Source of the DNA: Verrucomicrobiota bacterium
GTDB lineage: Bacteria; Verrucomicrobiota; Verrucomicrobiia; Limisphaerales; J093
Direction: 5' to 3'
Length of the DNA: 64,000 bases
Assembly: GCA_027493615.1 (NCBI GenBank)
Contig: JAOSKK010000004.1
Location: 1 to 64,000, forward strand
Part shown: piece after piece, positions 50,446 to 60,509 of the stretch
Numbering within the stretch: position 1 is the stretch's first letter
Layout: each line of letters opens with the position of its first letter
Program-made: the position numbers and the translations under genes
The notes under the pieces: generated by a model
What the model was told of the DNA's origin: nothing
Seen by the model: the letters and a program-made list of their open reading frames with translations, nothing else
Database searches by the model: none

Positions 50446-51892
50446 ATGAGCACCGCCCTTTCCACCATCGAGGAATTCGTCAATACCGAGTACAAGTACG
50501 GGTTCGTCAGCGACATCGAGACCGACAGCTTCCCGCCGGGGCTGAACGAGGACGTCATCCGTGCCCTCTCGGCCAAGAAGCAGGAACCTGAGTTCCTGCG
50601 CGACTGGCGGCTGCGGGCCTACCGGCACTGGCTGACGATGACCGAGCCGAAGTGGCCCAAGGCCTACTATCCGCCCATTGACTACCAGGCCATCAGCTAC
50701 TACGCCGCGCCCAAGCCCAAGGCGCAACTGGCCAGCCTGGACGAGGTCGATCCCGAGCTGCGCCGGACCTTCGAGAAGCTGGGCATTTCGCTGGACGAAC
50801 AGAAGCGGTTGGCAGGCGTGGCGGTGGATGCCGTGCTGGACAGCGTGTCGGTGGCGACGACGTTCCAGAAGGACCTGGAGAAGCACGGCGTGATCTTCTG
50901 CTCGTTCTCCGAGGCGGTTCGCAAGCACCCCGGACTGGTCGAGAAGTACCTCGGCTCGGTGGTGCCGCTGACCGACAACTATTTTGCGGCCCTCAACTCG
51001 GCCGTGTTCAGCGACGGTTCGTTTTGCTACGTGCCGAAGGGTGTGCGGTGCCCGATGGAGCTCTCGACGTACTTCCGGATCAACGCCAAGAACACGGGCC
51101 AGTTCGAGCGGACCCTGATCATCGCCGAGGAGGGCTCGTACGTGAGCTATCTCGAGGGCTGCACCGCGCCCATGCGGGACGAGAACCAGTTGCACGCCGC
51201 GGTGGTGGAGTTGGTGGCCTTGGACAACGCCGAGATCAAGTACAGCACCGTGCAGAACTGGTACCCGGGCGACGCCCACGGCCGGGGGTGGCATCTACAA
51301 CTTCGTCACCAAGCGCGGGCTCTGCAAAGGGCGTCGCTCGAAGATCTCCTGGACGCAGGTCGAAACCGGCTCCGCGATCACCTGGAAGTACCCAAGCTGC
51401 ATCTTGCTGGGAGAGGACTCGGTGGGCGAGTTCTACTCGGTGGCCCTGACCAACCACTACCAGCAGGCCGATACCGGCACCAAGATGATTCACGTGGGGA
51501 AGAACACCCGGAGCACCATCGTGTCGAAGGGCATCTCGGCCGGTCACGGCCAGAACAGCTACCGCGGGCTGGTGGCGATCCGGAAGAGTGCGACCGGGGC
51601 GCGCAACTTCTCGCAGTGTGATTCGCTGCTGATCGGTCAGCAGTGCGGGGCCCACACCTTCCCGTACATCGAGGTCAAGAACACCAGCGCCCAGATCGAA
51701 CACGAGGCGACCACCTCGAAGATCGGCGAGGACCAGATTTTTTACTGCAACCAGCGGGGCATCTCGAAGCAGGACGCGGTCAACATGATTGTGAACGGGT
51801 TCTGCAAGGAGGTCTTCAAGGAACTGCCCATGGAGTTCGCCGTCGAGGCCCAGAAGCTCCTGGGCGTGAGCCTCGAAGGCAGCGTCGGCTGA
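50446..51892 (+). CDS. sufB: Fe-S cluster assembly scaffold protein SufB
   Basis: Core component of the SufBCD scaffold on which Fe-S clusters are built. The N-terminus ([20 protein letters not shown]) and the beta-helix core ([60 protein letters not shown]) are typical. A +1 in the G5 run at 51284-51288 shifts the frame; after it the sequence resumes normally ([60 protein letters not shown]). Overall 482 codons, the family length. First gene of the suf operon behind the Fur-type regulator. Since SufB is essential when no Isc system exists, the shift is best explained as an indel error. Confidence 0.95.
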
Positions 51893-51951
51893 GACGCCTT
51901 CGACTTCTCCACCGGCACCGCTGGAATGATCACGATCGATTGGACTTACCC

Positions 51952-52723
51952 ATGAACACCCCCCATCCTCGACATCAAGAACCTGCACGCCGGCGTGGCC
52001 GGCAAGGCGATCCTCAAAGGCATCAGTCTCACCATTGGCCCGGGCGAAGTGCACGCGGTCATGGGGCCCAACGGCAGCGGGAAGAGCACCCTGGCCGCGG
52101 TCCTGGCCGGCCGCGAAGGCTACGACATCACCGCCGGCGAAGTGCGGTACCTGGGCCAGGACCTGCTCGACCTGGATCCCGAGGAACGCGCTCGGGCCGG
52201 ACTGTTCCTGGCGTTCCAGTACCCGGTCGAGATCCCGGGCGTCAACAGCACCTACTTCCTGAAATCGGCGCTCAACGAGCAGCGGAAGCACCGGGGGCTG
52301 GCCGAGCTCGACGCCATGGAGTTTCTCAAGCTGGTAAAGGAGAAGATCAAGCTGCTGGACCTGAACGAGGACCTGCTCAAACGGGCGGTGAACGTCGGCT
52401 TCTCCGGCGGCGAGAAGAAGCGCAATGAAATCTTCCAGATGGCGGTGCTGGATCCCACGCTGGCCGTGTTGGACGAGACGGATTCGGGGCTGGACATCGA
52501 TGCCTTGCGAGTGGTTTCCGAGGGCGTCAACAAGCTGAGGGGGCCGGGCAAGGCCCAGCTCGTGATCACGCACTACCAGCGGCTGCTTAATCATATTGTG
52601 CCCGACTACGTGCATGTGCTCATGGAGGGCCGGATCGTGCGGTCCGGCGGCAAGGAGCTGGCGCTCGAGCTCGAGGACCGCGGCTATGACTGGATCAGCC
52701 GCGAGCTGCAACTGGCGGCCTGA
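51952..52723 (+). CDS. sufC: SufC ATPase of the SufBCD complex
   Basis: ABC-type ATPase that drives conformational change of SufB-SufD. Start at 51952; the C6 run at 51959-51964 contains one extra base, after which the sequence reads ILDIKNLHAGVAGKAILKGI. Walker A GPNGSGKST, Q-loop AFQYPVEIPGVN, signature FSGGEKKRNE, Walker B LAVLDETDSGLDID and the switch histidine VITHYQRLL are all intact. 59 bases separate it from sufB; sufD starts 14 bases after its stop. Confidence 0.95.
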
Positions 52724-52737
52724 ACGGAGTGCGTGCC

Positions 52738-54145
52738 ATGAGTGCTGTTGCTCCTGCCACAGTCCGGCCGGTGGAACCGGCGACGGAGGTTGATCTCTGG
52801 GTGCGGCCCTTCGCCCGGCTCGAGTCGGGCGCCGCGTTACCCCTGCAGCCGGCCTGGGTGTTCCCGCTGCGAAAGGCGGGGCTGGCCCGGTTTGCGGAGC
52901 TGGGCCTGCCCACGCTCGCGCACGAGGACTGGCGGTTCACGAACGTGGCGCCGCTCCAGGGCCTGCCTTTCGCCCCGGCGCTGGTGGCGCCGACGCAGCG
53001 CCCCGCGGACGGGGGAGTTGGACACGCGTCCCTTCGCGCGGCTGCCGGGCGACCGCCTGGTGTTTCTTGATGGCCATTTCGTGCCCGGACTGTCGCGGGT
53101 GGGGACGGGTCCGGAGGGGTGCGTGGTGGCCTCGTTGGGGGCTGCGTTTCAGACGCACGCCGGCCTGCTCGAGAAACATCTCACCCGATACGCGCGCGGC
53201 TCGGCCAATCCGTTCACGGCGCTGAACGATGCCTATTTCACCGACGGCGCCCTGATCCATGTCCCGGCCGGGCAGGTGATCGAGCATCCGGTGCAACTGG
53301 TGTTCGTGGCCAGCGGCGAGGAGGAGGGGCGAGCCCAGCACGTGCGCAACCTGATCCTGGCGGGAGCCGGCAGCCAGTTCACGGTGGTGGAGCACTACCT
53401 GGGACGGGGGAACGCGACGACCGTGACCAACGCGGTCACCGAGCTGGTGGCGGCGGAGCAGGTGGTGATGGATCATCTCAAGTTCCAGGATGAAACCCGG
53501 GCCGCTTATCACTTCGCGGCCGTGCACGCCGAGCTTGGGCGGGCTTCCCAGGTGAACCTCCATTCCTTTGCCCTCGGCAGCCGGCTGTCGCGGCACAACA
53601 TTCACACGGCGCTGAACGGCGAGGGATTGGAGTGCGTGTTGAACGGGCTTTACCTGACTGACGGCGACCAGTTGGCCGACCACTACATGGTGGTCGAGCA
53701 TGCGCAGCCGCACACGGCCAGCCACGAGTACTTCAATGGCATCCTCGAGGGGCGTTCGCGCGGCGTGTTTCATGGACGGATCCTGGTCCGGCCCGGGGCG
53801 CAGAAGACCGATGCCAAGCAGACCAACAAGAACCTGCTGCTCTCGGACGACGCGACCGTCAACACCAAGCCCCAGTTGGAGATCTATGCCGATGACGTCA
53901 AGTGCACGCACGGGGCGACCGTCGGCCAGTTGCCGCCCGAGCAGATCTTCTACCTGCGCTCGCGCGGGCTGCCGCTCGACACGGCGCAGCGGATGTTGAT
54001 TCACGCGTTCGCCGGGGAGATCATCGACCGCGTGCGGTGCGCCCCGCTGCGCGAGGAGCTGGACCGTCTGCTCTGGGACCGGCTCGAACAGGACGCGCAG
54101 ATTCAGGTGGGTCCGCACGCTTCAAGCTCATGTCGGACGAACTGA
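52738..54145 (+). CDS. sufD: Fe-S cluster assembly protein SufD
   Basis: SufB paralogue and partner in the scaffold. The N-terminal part (LPTLAHEDWRFTNVAPLQGL) is followed by a one-base shift in the G-run near 53010. The core then reads LDTRPFARLPGDRLVFLDG, ALIHVPAGQVIEHPVQLVFV, NLILAGAGSQFTVVEHYLG, SFALGSRLSRHNIHTALNGE and FHGRILVRPGAQKTDAKQTN. The conserved DDVKCTHGATVGQLPPEQIF is present. ATG at 52738 is preferred to the one at 52729. Its end overlaps sufU by 16 bases. Confidence 0.94.
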
Positions 54146-54588
54146 ACGAGCTGTACCAGCAGGTCATTCTGGATCACAGCAAGAGCCCGCGGAACTTCCG
54201 GCGGATCGACCCCGCGGACCGCACGGCCCGCGGTCACAACCCGCTGTGCGGCGACCAGCTCACGCTGTTCCTCCAGACCGAGGGCGACGTGATCCGGGAC
54301 ATCGCCTTTCAGGGGGACGGCTGCGCGATCTCCCGGGCGTCGGCGTCGCTGTTGACCGAGGCGCTCAAAGGGCGACGCCAGAGCGAGGTCCGGGCACTCT
54401 TCGACCGCGTGCACAGACTGGTGACGACCGGCGGCGGGGCCACGGAAGACTTGGGCAAGCTGGCGGTGTTCGCGGGCGTGCACCGGTTTCCGGCCCGCGT
54501 GAAGTGTGCGCTGTTGGCATGGCACGCTGCGCTGGCTGCCGTCGAGGGTCAGACGCAGCCGGTCTCGACGGAAACCCCTGCGGATTGA
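54130..54588 (+). CDS. sufU: SufU-type sulfur transfer protein
   Basis: A 152-residue zinc protein that receives persulfide sulfur from SufS. The three cysteines and the aspartate that bind zinc are visible: NPLCGDQL, GDGCAISRAS and RVKCALLAW. The N-terminus (LYQQVILDHSKSPRNFRRID) is typical. Overlap with sufD and five-base spacing to sufT show tight operon structure. Presence of SufU with SufS is the arrangement known from Gram-positives and several other phyla, in place of SufE. Confidence 0.92.
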   Translation: MSDELNELYQQVILDHSKSPRNFRRIDPADRTARGHNPLCGDQLTLFLQTEGDVIRDIAFQGDGCAISRASASLLTEALKGRRQSEVRALFDRVHRLVTTGGGATEDLGKLAVFAGVHRFPARVKCALLAWHAALAAVEGQTQPVSTETPAD

Positions 54589-54592
54589 AGCG

Positions 54593-55147
54593 ATGAATCC
54601 TCCGGACAAAGTCATTCTCCGACGGGACGTCGAGGCCACGGTGGTGCCGGTGGGCACGAAGGTGACGCTCCTGGCCGGGGAGACCGCCTACATCACCCAG
54701 GCGCTCGGCGGCACCTACACCGTGGTTGTCAACGGCAACATGTTCCGCGTGGATGGCTCGCAGGCGGACGCCCTCGGCGTGGAGACCGCGTCCGCGACGC
54801 CGGTGGCGACCGGCAAGCCGCAAACGCGGGAGGAGGTCGAACAGGCGGTTTGGGAGGTCCTCAAGACCTGCTATGACCCGGAGATTCCGGTCAACATCGT
54901 GGACCTCGGCCTGGTGTACGATTGTGCGGTTACGCCCGTGCCCGGCGCCGGGACCTATCGCGTGGACGTCAAGATGACCCTCACGGCGCCCGGTTGCGGC
55001 ATGGGACCGGTGATCCAGCAGGACGCGCAGAACAAGGTGCTGGGCCTCGCGTCCGTCGAGGAGGTGAATGTCGAACTGGTCTGGGACCCGCCGTGGAACC
55101 AGGCCATGATGACCGACGCGGCCAAGCTGGAACTGGGTCTGCTCTAG
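54593..55147 (+). CDS. sufT: SufT (DUF59/MIP18-type) Fe-S maturation protein
   Basis: A 184-residue auxiliary Fe-S assembly factor. An N-terminal extension (VILRRDVEATVVPVGTKVTL, GGTYTVVVNGNMFRVDG) precedes the DUF59 domain: EEVEQAVWEVLKTCYDPEIP, VNIVDLGLVYDC and MTLTAPGCGMGPVIQQDAQN, which contains the conserved cysteine in APGCGMG. It ends ELVWDPPWNQAMMTDAAKLE. Intact. The extended architecture is that annotated as SufT in suf operons. Confidence 0.92.
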   Translation: MNPPDKVILRRDVEATVVPVGTKVTLLAGETAYITQALGGTYTVVVNGNMFRVDGSQADALGVETASATPVATGKPQTREEVEQAVWEVLKTCYDPEIPVNIVDLGLVYDCAVTPVPGAGTYRVDVKMTLTAPGCGMGPVIQQDAQNKVLGLASVEEVNVELVWDPPWNQAMMTDAAKLELGLL

Positions 55148-55153
55148 CCACCC

Positions 55154-56418
55154 ATGCTCACCGAACTTGCCCCTCCCGTCAGCCGCGCTGACGACACCCG
55201 CTTCGCGCAGTGCCGCGCGGACTTTCCGATTTTGGACCAACGGGTCCACGGGCATCCGCTGGTGTACTTCGACAACGCGGCCACCAGCCAGAAACCCCGG
55301 GCCGTGCTGGACGCCCTGGACCGCTATTATCGGCGGGACAACGCGAATGTGCACCGGGGGATTCACGAGCTCAGCAACCGGGCCACCGCCGGTTACGAGG
55401 GCGCCCGCGCCCGCGTGGCCCGGTTTCTGAACGCGCGACGGCCGGAGGAGATCGTCTGGACCCGCGGCACCACCGAGGCGATCAACCTCGTAGCGCAGAC
55501 CTGGGGCGTCGTCCACCTCCGCCGCGGCGACCGGATTCTGCTCACCGAGATGGAGCACCACAGCAATCTGGTGCCCTGGCAGTTGGTCGCTCAGCGGACG
55601 GGAGCGGAGCTGAGGTTTCTGCCCGTGACCGGCGACGAAGGCTTGCTGGACCTGAGCCGCTTGGAGGCGGAGCTCGTGCCCGGGGTCAAGCTGTTCGCCT
55701 TCACCCACATTTCGAACACGCTGGGCACCGTCAACCCGGTGGCCGAGTTGTGTCAGCGCGCCCGCGCCGTGGGGGCGGTCTCGCTGGTGGATGCCGCGCA
55801 GAGTGCCGGCCACCTCCCGCTGGATGTCCAGGCGTTGGGCTGCGATTTTCTCGTCTTTTCCGGCCACAAGATCTGCGGGCCCACCGGCATTGGGGCCTTG
55901 TATGGCCGGCAGGCGTTGCTCGAGGCGCTGCCGCCCTGGCAGGGCGGGGCGACATGATCGCCAGCGTCGATTACCACGAGAGCACCTGGAACACGGTGCC
56001 GCACAGGTTCGAGGCGGGCACGCCGGACATCGCCGGCGCAATCGGGTTGGCGGCGGCGATGGACTACCTTGAGGCCCTCGGGCGGGATCGCATCTTCGCT
56101 CACGATCAAGCGCTGGCGGCCTACGCTTACGAACGCCTGGGTGAACTCAAGGGCATCCGTCTGTTCGGTCCGCGCGTGGGGCGTGCCGGGCTTGTGAGCT
56201 TCCTGCTCGCGGACGTCCATGCGCACGACCTGGTCACGGTGGCGGACCAGTTTGGTGTGGCGCTGCGGGGCGGCCATCACTGCAATCAGCCGCTGATGAA
56301 GAAGCTGGGCGTCAGTTCGACGGCCCGGGCCAGCTTCTACTTCTACAACACACGCGCGGAGGTGGACCGGTTCCTCGACGTGATGCGCGAGGTGCAGCGA
56401 TTCTTTGGGGTGGCCTGA
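55154..56418 (+). CDS. sufS: Cysteine desulfurase SufS
   Basis: PLP enzyme that takes sulfur from cysteine for cluster assembly. Typical motifs: HPLVYFDNAATSQKPRAVLD, NVHRGIHELSNRATAGYEGA, EMEHHSNLVPWQ, the PLP lysine in FSGHKICGPTGIG, and the catalytic cysteine in LRGGHHCNQPLMKKLG. One base appears missing in the G-run at 55946-55949; adding one G gives the expected GGGDMI. The C-terminus is complete. Last gene of the suf operon, six bases after sufT; a family-C palindrome follows. Confidence 0.95.
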
Positions 56419-56437
56419 GCGCGAACGGACGCCGCGG

Positions 56438-56543
56438 CGCAACGCGTATGGAGTGCGCCGACTTCCAGCGGCGCTTTTCGTATCTCGGCCTCGCCCTTAC
56501 GCAAAGCGGCGCTGAAGCGCTCGCACTCCAGACGCTTCGCGAG
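56438..56543. repeat. Palindrome family C, full copy
   Basis: The left arm (ATGGAGTGCGCCGACTTCCA followed by GCGGCGCTTTT) and the right arm (GCAAAGCGGCGCTGAAGCGC then TCGCACTCC and CGCTTCGCG) are imperfect inverse copies. It fills the gap between the convergent sufS and CotH-like genes, ending five bases from the CotH stop. It may act as a bidirectional terminator. A half copy is at 4521-4563. Confidence 0.75.
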
Positions 56544-56547
56544 TGCC

Positions 56548-57824
56548 TCACCGCCCGGCGCGGGCCTCGGTGGGGAGGGACGGTTTGAGGATGGGATCCC
56601 GACGCAACGTGCGGAGCCGCCAGGTGACCTGGTCCAGATAGGACGCGGCGATGCCGGGCATGTCGGGCCGGACGGGCGCCAGGGCTGCGGCGGCGCGGGT
56701 GACGAGGTTGCTGACGCGGCCGAACGTGAAGACCTGCTGGAAGACCTCGCGGCAGCGGGCTCCGTAGAGGGCTTGGCCGGGGTCAGTGCTGAAGACGGCC
56801 CACGCCACCTGCCCGGCCCAACCGGGGTCGAGATCGAGATATGTGCGCTGAAGCAGTTGATCCATGCCGTGAGGCAGGAAGACGGCCCGGCCATCGGCAG
56901 GGTCGAAGTACACCCGGTAATTGTTTCGGTTGAGCGGATACCCGTCCCAGTCCGCGAGCATCACGGACAGGGCGGCGTAGGTGGCGAACCGCTCGACATC
57001 GAGCAGGGGGTCAGGCGTTCCCACCGGCGCGCCGCATCGCGTTCCCGGGCGGCGTCCGCCAGCGCCCGGAGGTCGGACCCATCGGTCGGGCCCAAGCCGC
57101 TCTCGCGTTCAAGGTTGCGGTCGATGTCGCGGACGAAACCGCCGTCGTACAGGTTGCCGTCCGGATAGGGGAAATAGGAGCGGAGGAACTCGCGTTCGAA
57201 GGCTTCCTTGAGGACGTACAGTCCCAGGTCGCGTTCGTTAAGGCGGACGGTCGCCCAGGCGACCCGCGGCGTGGGCACCCCGGCGGCGCGGAACAGTTCG
57301 CTACCCACATACTCGTTGAGATAGGTCGGGTCTTGCACCGAGTTGTTCAGATGCAACCGGCGCAGGCCGAACAGGCGTCGTCCGGGAGCATCGCGATGAA
57401 AGGCCACGGTCAAGGCGGGGCGGTCGTCCACGGGTCGGAAGCTCCCGGCCGCGCCTTTGAGTTTGATCGCCACGCGGGGGAACTCGACGCCGTTCACGGT
57501 CACCGTCACCGGGGTGTACTCACGCGGGTGATTCTCGAGGGCTGCGAGATTGGTGGCGTCCAGGTGCAGGTGGAAATGGAGTACGGTCGGCTGGTCGAAG
57601 ATCTCGCCGCCGGGCTGGAGGCTGGGACGCAGCACGGGTTGATGGCCTGGGCCCGACGCCGTCGGGAGAACCGTCGGCGGGGAGGTGGACAAAGCCGGCG
57701 CGGCGACGGGCCTGGCCGACCGAGGACCCGAGGGGGTGCCACCCCCTTCAAGGGCCGACGGAACGAGCAGGCGCAGTCCCAGCAGCGCCAGCAGGATGCC
57801 CACGGCTGTTGCGACCAGCTTCAC
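56548..57824 (-). CDS. CotH-like kinase family protein, membrane anchored
   Basis: A protein of the CotH family, atypical kinases known from spore-coat and surface proteins. The GTG at 57824 gives an N-terminal membrane segment (LVATAVGILLALLGLRLLVP). The body shows FHLHLDATNLAALENHPREY, VAIKLKGAAGSFRPVDDRPA, LNNSVQDPTYLNEYVGSELF, YVLKEAFEREFLRSYFPYPD and, after a one-base shift near 57015, MLADWDGYPLNRNNYRVYFD and AVFLPHGMDQLLQ with the conserved aspartates. Targets are unknown; extracellular protein phosphorylation or a structural role is possible. The start is uncertain because the frame is open upstream. Confidence 0.85.
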
Positions 57825-57926
57825 GGTGCGCGCAATGTGACAAAAGCCCAGGCCGACCACAAGCGGGACGCGGCGATCCCTGCAGCGCTGGTTGAGCGAG
57901 GTGGCAAGCGGGGTTATGGGTGTGCC

Positions 57927-58542
57927 ATGCGTATCAGTCTGATGCTTCTCCTGCCGGCGATACCTCTCGGTCTCCAGGCCCAGGGCTCCGGGGATCGAAC
58001 GCCGGGTACAGTGGCCAAACCAGCGGCTGGGGTGGATCTGGCGGCGCAAGCATTGCCCGGGTCGCCGTCGCGCCCCCGGGTGCAGGCGGCGGTGGGCAAG
58101 GCTGGGGCAACGCGGGCGGTGGGTCGGCTTTTGGCGGGGGCTTCGGCGGAGGCGGTTTGCATGGTGTGACCCGACGGACCTTCATGCTCGAACACAACGT
58201 GATCGCGGCGCGATTCTTCACGTCGGCCGGCGTGCCGGTCGCGAGTCCTGCGATCCCGGGGCCAATACCAGCTCTGGGCCCCGCGCGGGTTTTGCGGCTC
58301 GCCCACGCGGTGGCGTGCCGCTGGCGCCGGCGGCGGCGAACTCAACGCTGGCTGCGACCCGCCAAGCGCCGGGTGGAGATGGGTTCGGCGCCCCACGCGG
58401 GAAGCCCGAAGCGGAACAGCCCGCTCTTCAGACAGCAGGGGTGTCGCCCGGCACCGACCAGGAACCCGAACCTCCGGTGGCCGCGGCGCCGCCCGCCATC
58501 GCCCGGCACCCGGCTCACTCCGTACGCAGCGCGCCCCGTTAG
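57927..58542 (+). CDS. Small exported Gly/Ala/Pro-rich protein of unknown function, frameshifted
   Basis: Start at 57927 gives a short signal peptide (MRISLMLLLPAIPLGLQAQG). Downstream the most protein-like frame changes at least twice: a glycine-rich stretch (GGGGQGWGNAGGGSAFGGGF), then TFMLEHNVIAARFFTSAGVP, then an Ala/Pro/Glu tail ending near 58542. No domain is recognised. The 3' end overlaps by four bases the 3' end of the convergent YgiQ gene. It may be real but low-complexity; boundaries are tentative. Confidence 0.4.
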
Positions 58543-60306
58543 TCCACCGTATCGAGCTCCGGCTGCGTCCGCTTGGGTCGTTGTGGCGGGCGGGTGGGGT
58601 GGAGCATCCGCTTCTGGCGCTCCCTTTCGCCCGCGTTCCGGGCCACGGGGATCGGCTGTTCCGTGTTGATGTCCAGGCCCGTGACGTACATCGCGGCGGC
58701 ACCCGTCATGGGTAGGGGGATGAAGTCCTGCACCTGTTGAAGGTTCCAGTTGCGCTTCGCCAGGAACTGTTCGACGACGGTCATTTCCTTCTCCGTGCAG
58801 CCGGGGAAGCTGGAGATGAAATAGGGCACGAGATACTGCTCCTTGCCCGCGGCCGCACTTTCCTGCTGGAACTTCTCGAGGAACGCCTGGAAATCGCCGG
58901 CGGGCTTGCGCATGCGTCGCAGGACGTCCGGGTGCAGATGTTCGGGGGCGACCTTCATGTGCCCCGACACGTGGCGGCCGACGAGTTCGCGGAAGTACTC
59001 GGGGTGCGGAGCGCCACGTCCATCCGAATGCCTGACTGCACGAAGACGTGCTTCACACCGGGTTCCTCCCGCGCCCGCCGCAACAGGTCCAGTTGAGCTT
59101 GCTCGTCGATGTGGAAGTGCGGACAGATCGTCGGCCAGAGGCAACTGGGCCGGTGACAGTTCCGACAGGCTTCCACATGGCCGTTCTCGCAGGCGTACAG
59201 GTTCGCGGTCGGGCCGCCGAGATCCGACACCGTGCCGCGAAAGGTCTCGGCCTCGGTGAGCCGGCGGATCTCCTTGAGCACCGAATCCACACTGCGGCTC
59301 GAGAGAAACTTTCCCTGGTGGAAGCCCAGACCGCAGAAGGTGCAGCCGCCCGCACAGCCGCGCGACACGATGATCGAGTCCTTGATGGTCGCGAACCCGG
59401 GGATCTTGCCCCGGTACGAGGGATGGGGCAGGCGCTGGAACGGCAATTCGTAGAGCGCGTCCAGGTCCGGGCCTTGCACGGGGAAGGCGGGCGGTTCCTG
59501 GAGCACCGCGCGGTCGCCGTGCATCTGGACCAGACGCTTGCCGCAATAGGGCGTTTGCTGGGCTTCGACCACTTTCGTCAGGCGGAGCAGCAGCCTGGGG
59601 TCCCGGTCAATCTCCTCGCGCGAGGGAGGATGACGCAGTCCCGGAAATCGGCCGCCGCCGTGGCCTTGGCGCCGAGAAAGAGGGCCGTGCCGCGAATGCC
59701 GCTCAGATCGGAGCAGCCGTCGCGCAGGCGGGCGGCGATCTCGCGCACCGCCACCTCGCCCATGCCGTACACGAGAATCTCGGCCTTGGCATCGGCGAGA
59801 ATTGAAGGGCGCAGCTTGTCCTCCCAGTAATCGTAGTGGACGACCCGGCGCATGCTGGCCTCCATGCCGCCCATCACCACGGGCAGGCCGGGAAAGGCGC
59901 GGCGACACATCTGGGTGTAGACGACCGCCGCGTGGTTCGGGCGTTTGCCGGGCGCGCCGTCCTCGCTGTAGACGTCCTCCTTCCGCCGATGGCGCGCGGC
60001 GGTGTAGTTGGACAGCATCGAGTCGAGGTTGCCGGCGGTGACGCCGCAGAACAGCCGGGGCCGGCCCATGACCTGGATCGACCCGGGATCGCGCCAGTCG
60101 GGCTGGGCGATGATGCCGACGCGATACCCTTCGGCCTCGAGCACGCGCCCGATCATCGCCGCGCCGAAGGACGGGTGATCAACGTACGCGTCACCGGTGA
60201 TGAGCAGGACGTCCAGGGCTTCCCACCCCCGCGCCTCCATCTCGGCGCGCGTCGTGGGCAGGAAGCCGTCGGGTCCGGCAGGCGAGGGATGGTCTCGAAT
60301 GGCCAT
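58539..60306 (-). CDS. YgiQ/UPF0313-family radical SAM protein
   Basis: Large radical SAM enzyme of unknown substrate, about 590 residues. The N-terminal domain (FLPTTRAEMEARGWEALDVL, DAYVDHPSFGAAMIGRVLEA) resembles a B12-binding fold. The SAM-cluster motif CxxxCxxC is in SRGCAGGCTFCGLGFHQGK. The C-terminal part (HMKVAPEHLHPDVLRRMRKP, YLVPYFISSFPGCTEKEM, WNLQQVQDFIPLPMTGAAAM) is highly characteristic. Frameshifts near 59590 and 59010 split it. It is transcribed against the Gly-rich gene and stands alone. Confidence 0.93.
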
Positions 60307-60379
60307 AGCGCGGTGAGAAGATGGGGTCCAGCGGGGAATTATGCAAACGGATGGGGGCAGGGGACCGGGCGAGCAACCG

Positions 60380-60439
60380 GTAGGAGTCGAGGTGACGAGA
60401 CTCTGGCCCGGGGGTGAGCCTCCTGACGTCGGCTCCTAC
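60380..60439. repeat. Diverged palindrome related to family B
   Basis: GTAGGAGTCGAGGTGACGAG pairs imperfectly with GCCTCCTGACGTCGGCTCCTAC. Compared with family B, AGGCGCC is replaced by AGGAGCC-like tips. It lies between the YgiQ gene and the divergent repeat-protein gene. Confidence 0.65.
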
Positions 60440-60509
60440 GGGGAGTGGTCCTTTCGGTGCATTGTCGGGTCGGACGAGGCGTGGAACTGTCCGCGCCACG
60501 TTTGCAGCC

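Noticed and set aside
51280..51300. Programmed frameshift in sufB
   Set aside because: The shift sits in a plain G5 run with no slippery-site or stimulatory context, and identical one-base lesions occur in many unrelated genes, so an indel error is simpler.
51236..56041. Several 390-560-codon minus-strand frames opposite sufB, sufC, sufD and sufS
   Set aside because: All are antisense to well-conserved suf genes and have no recognisable motif.
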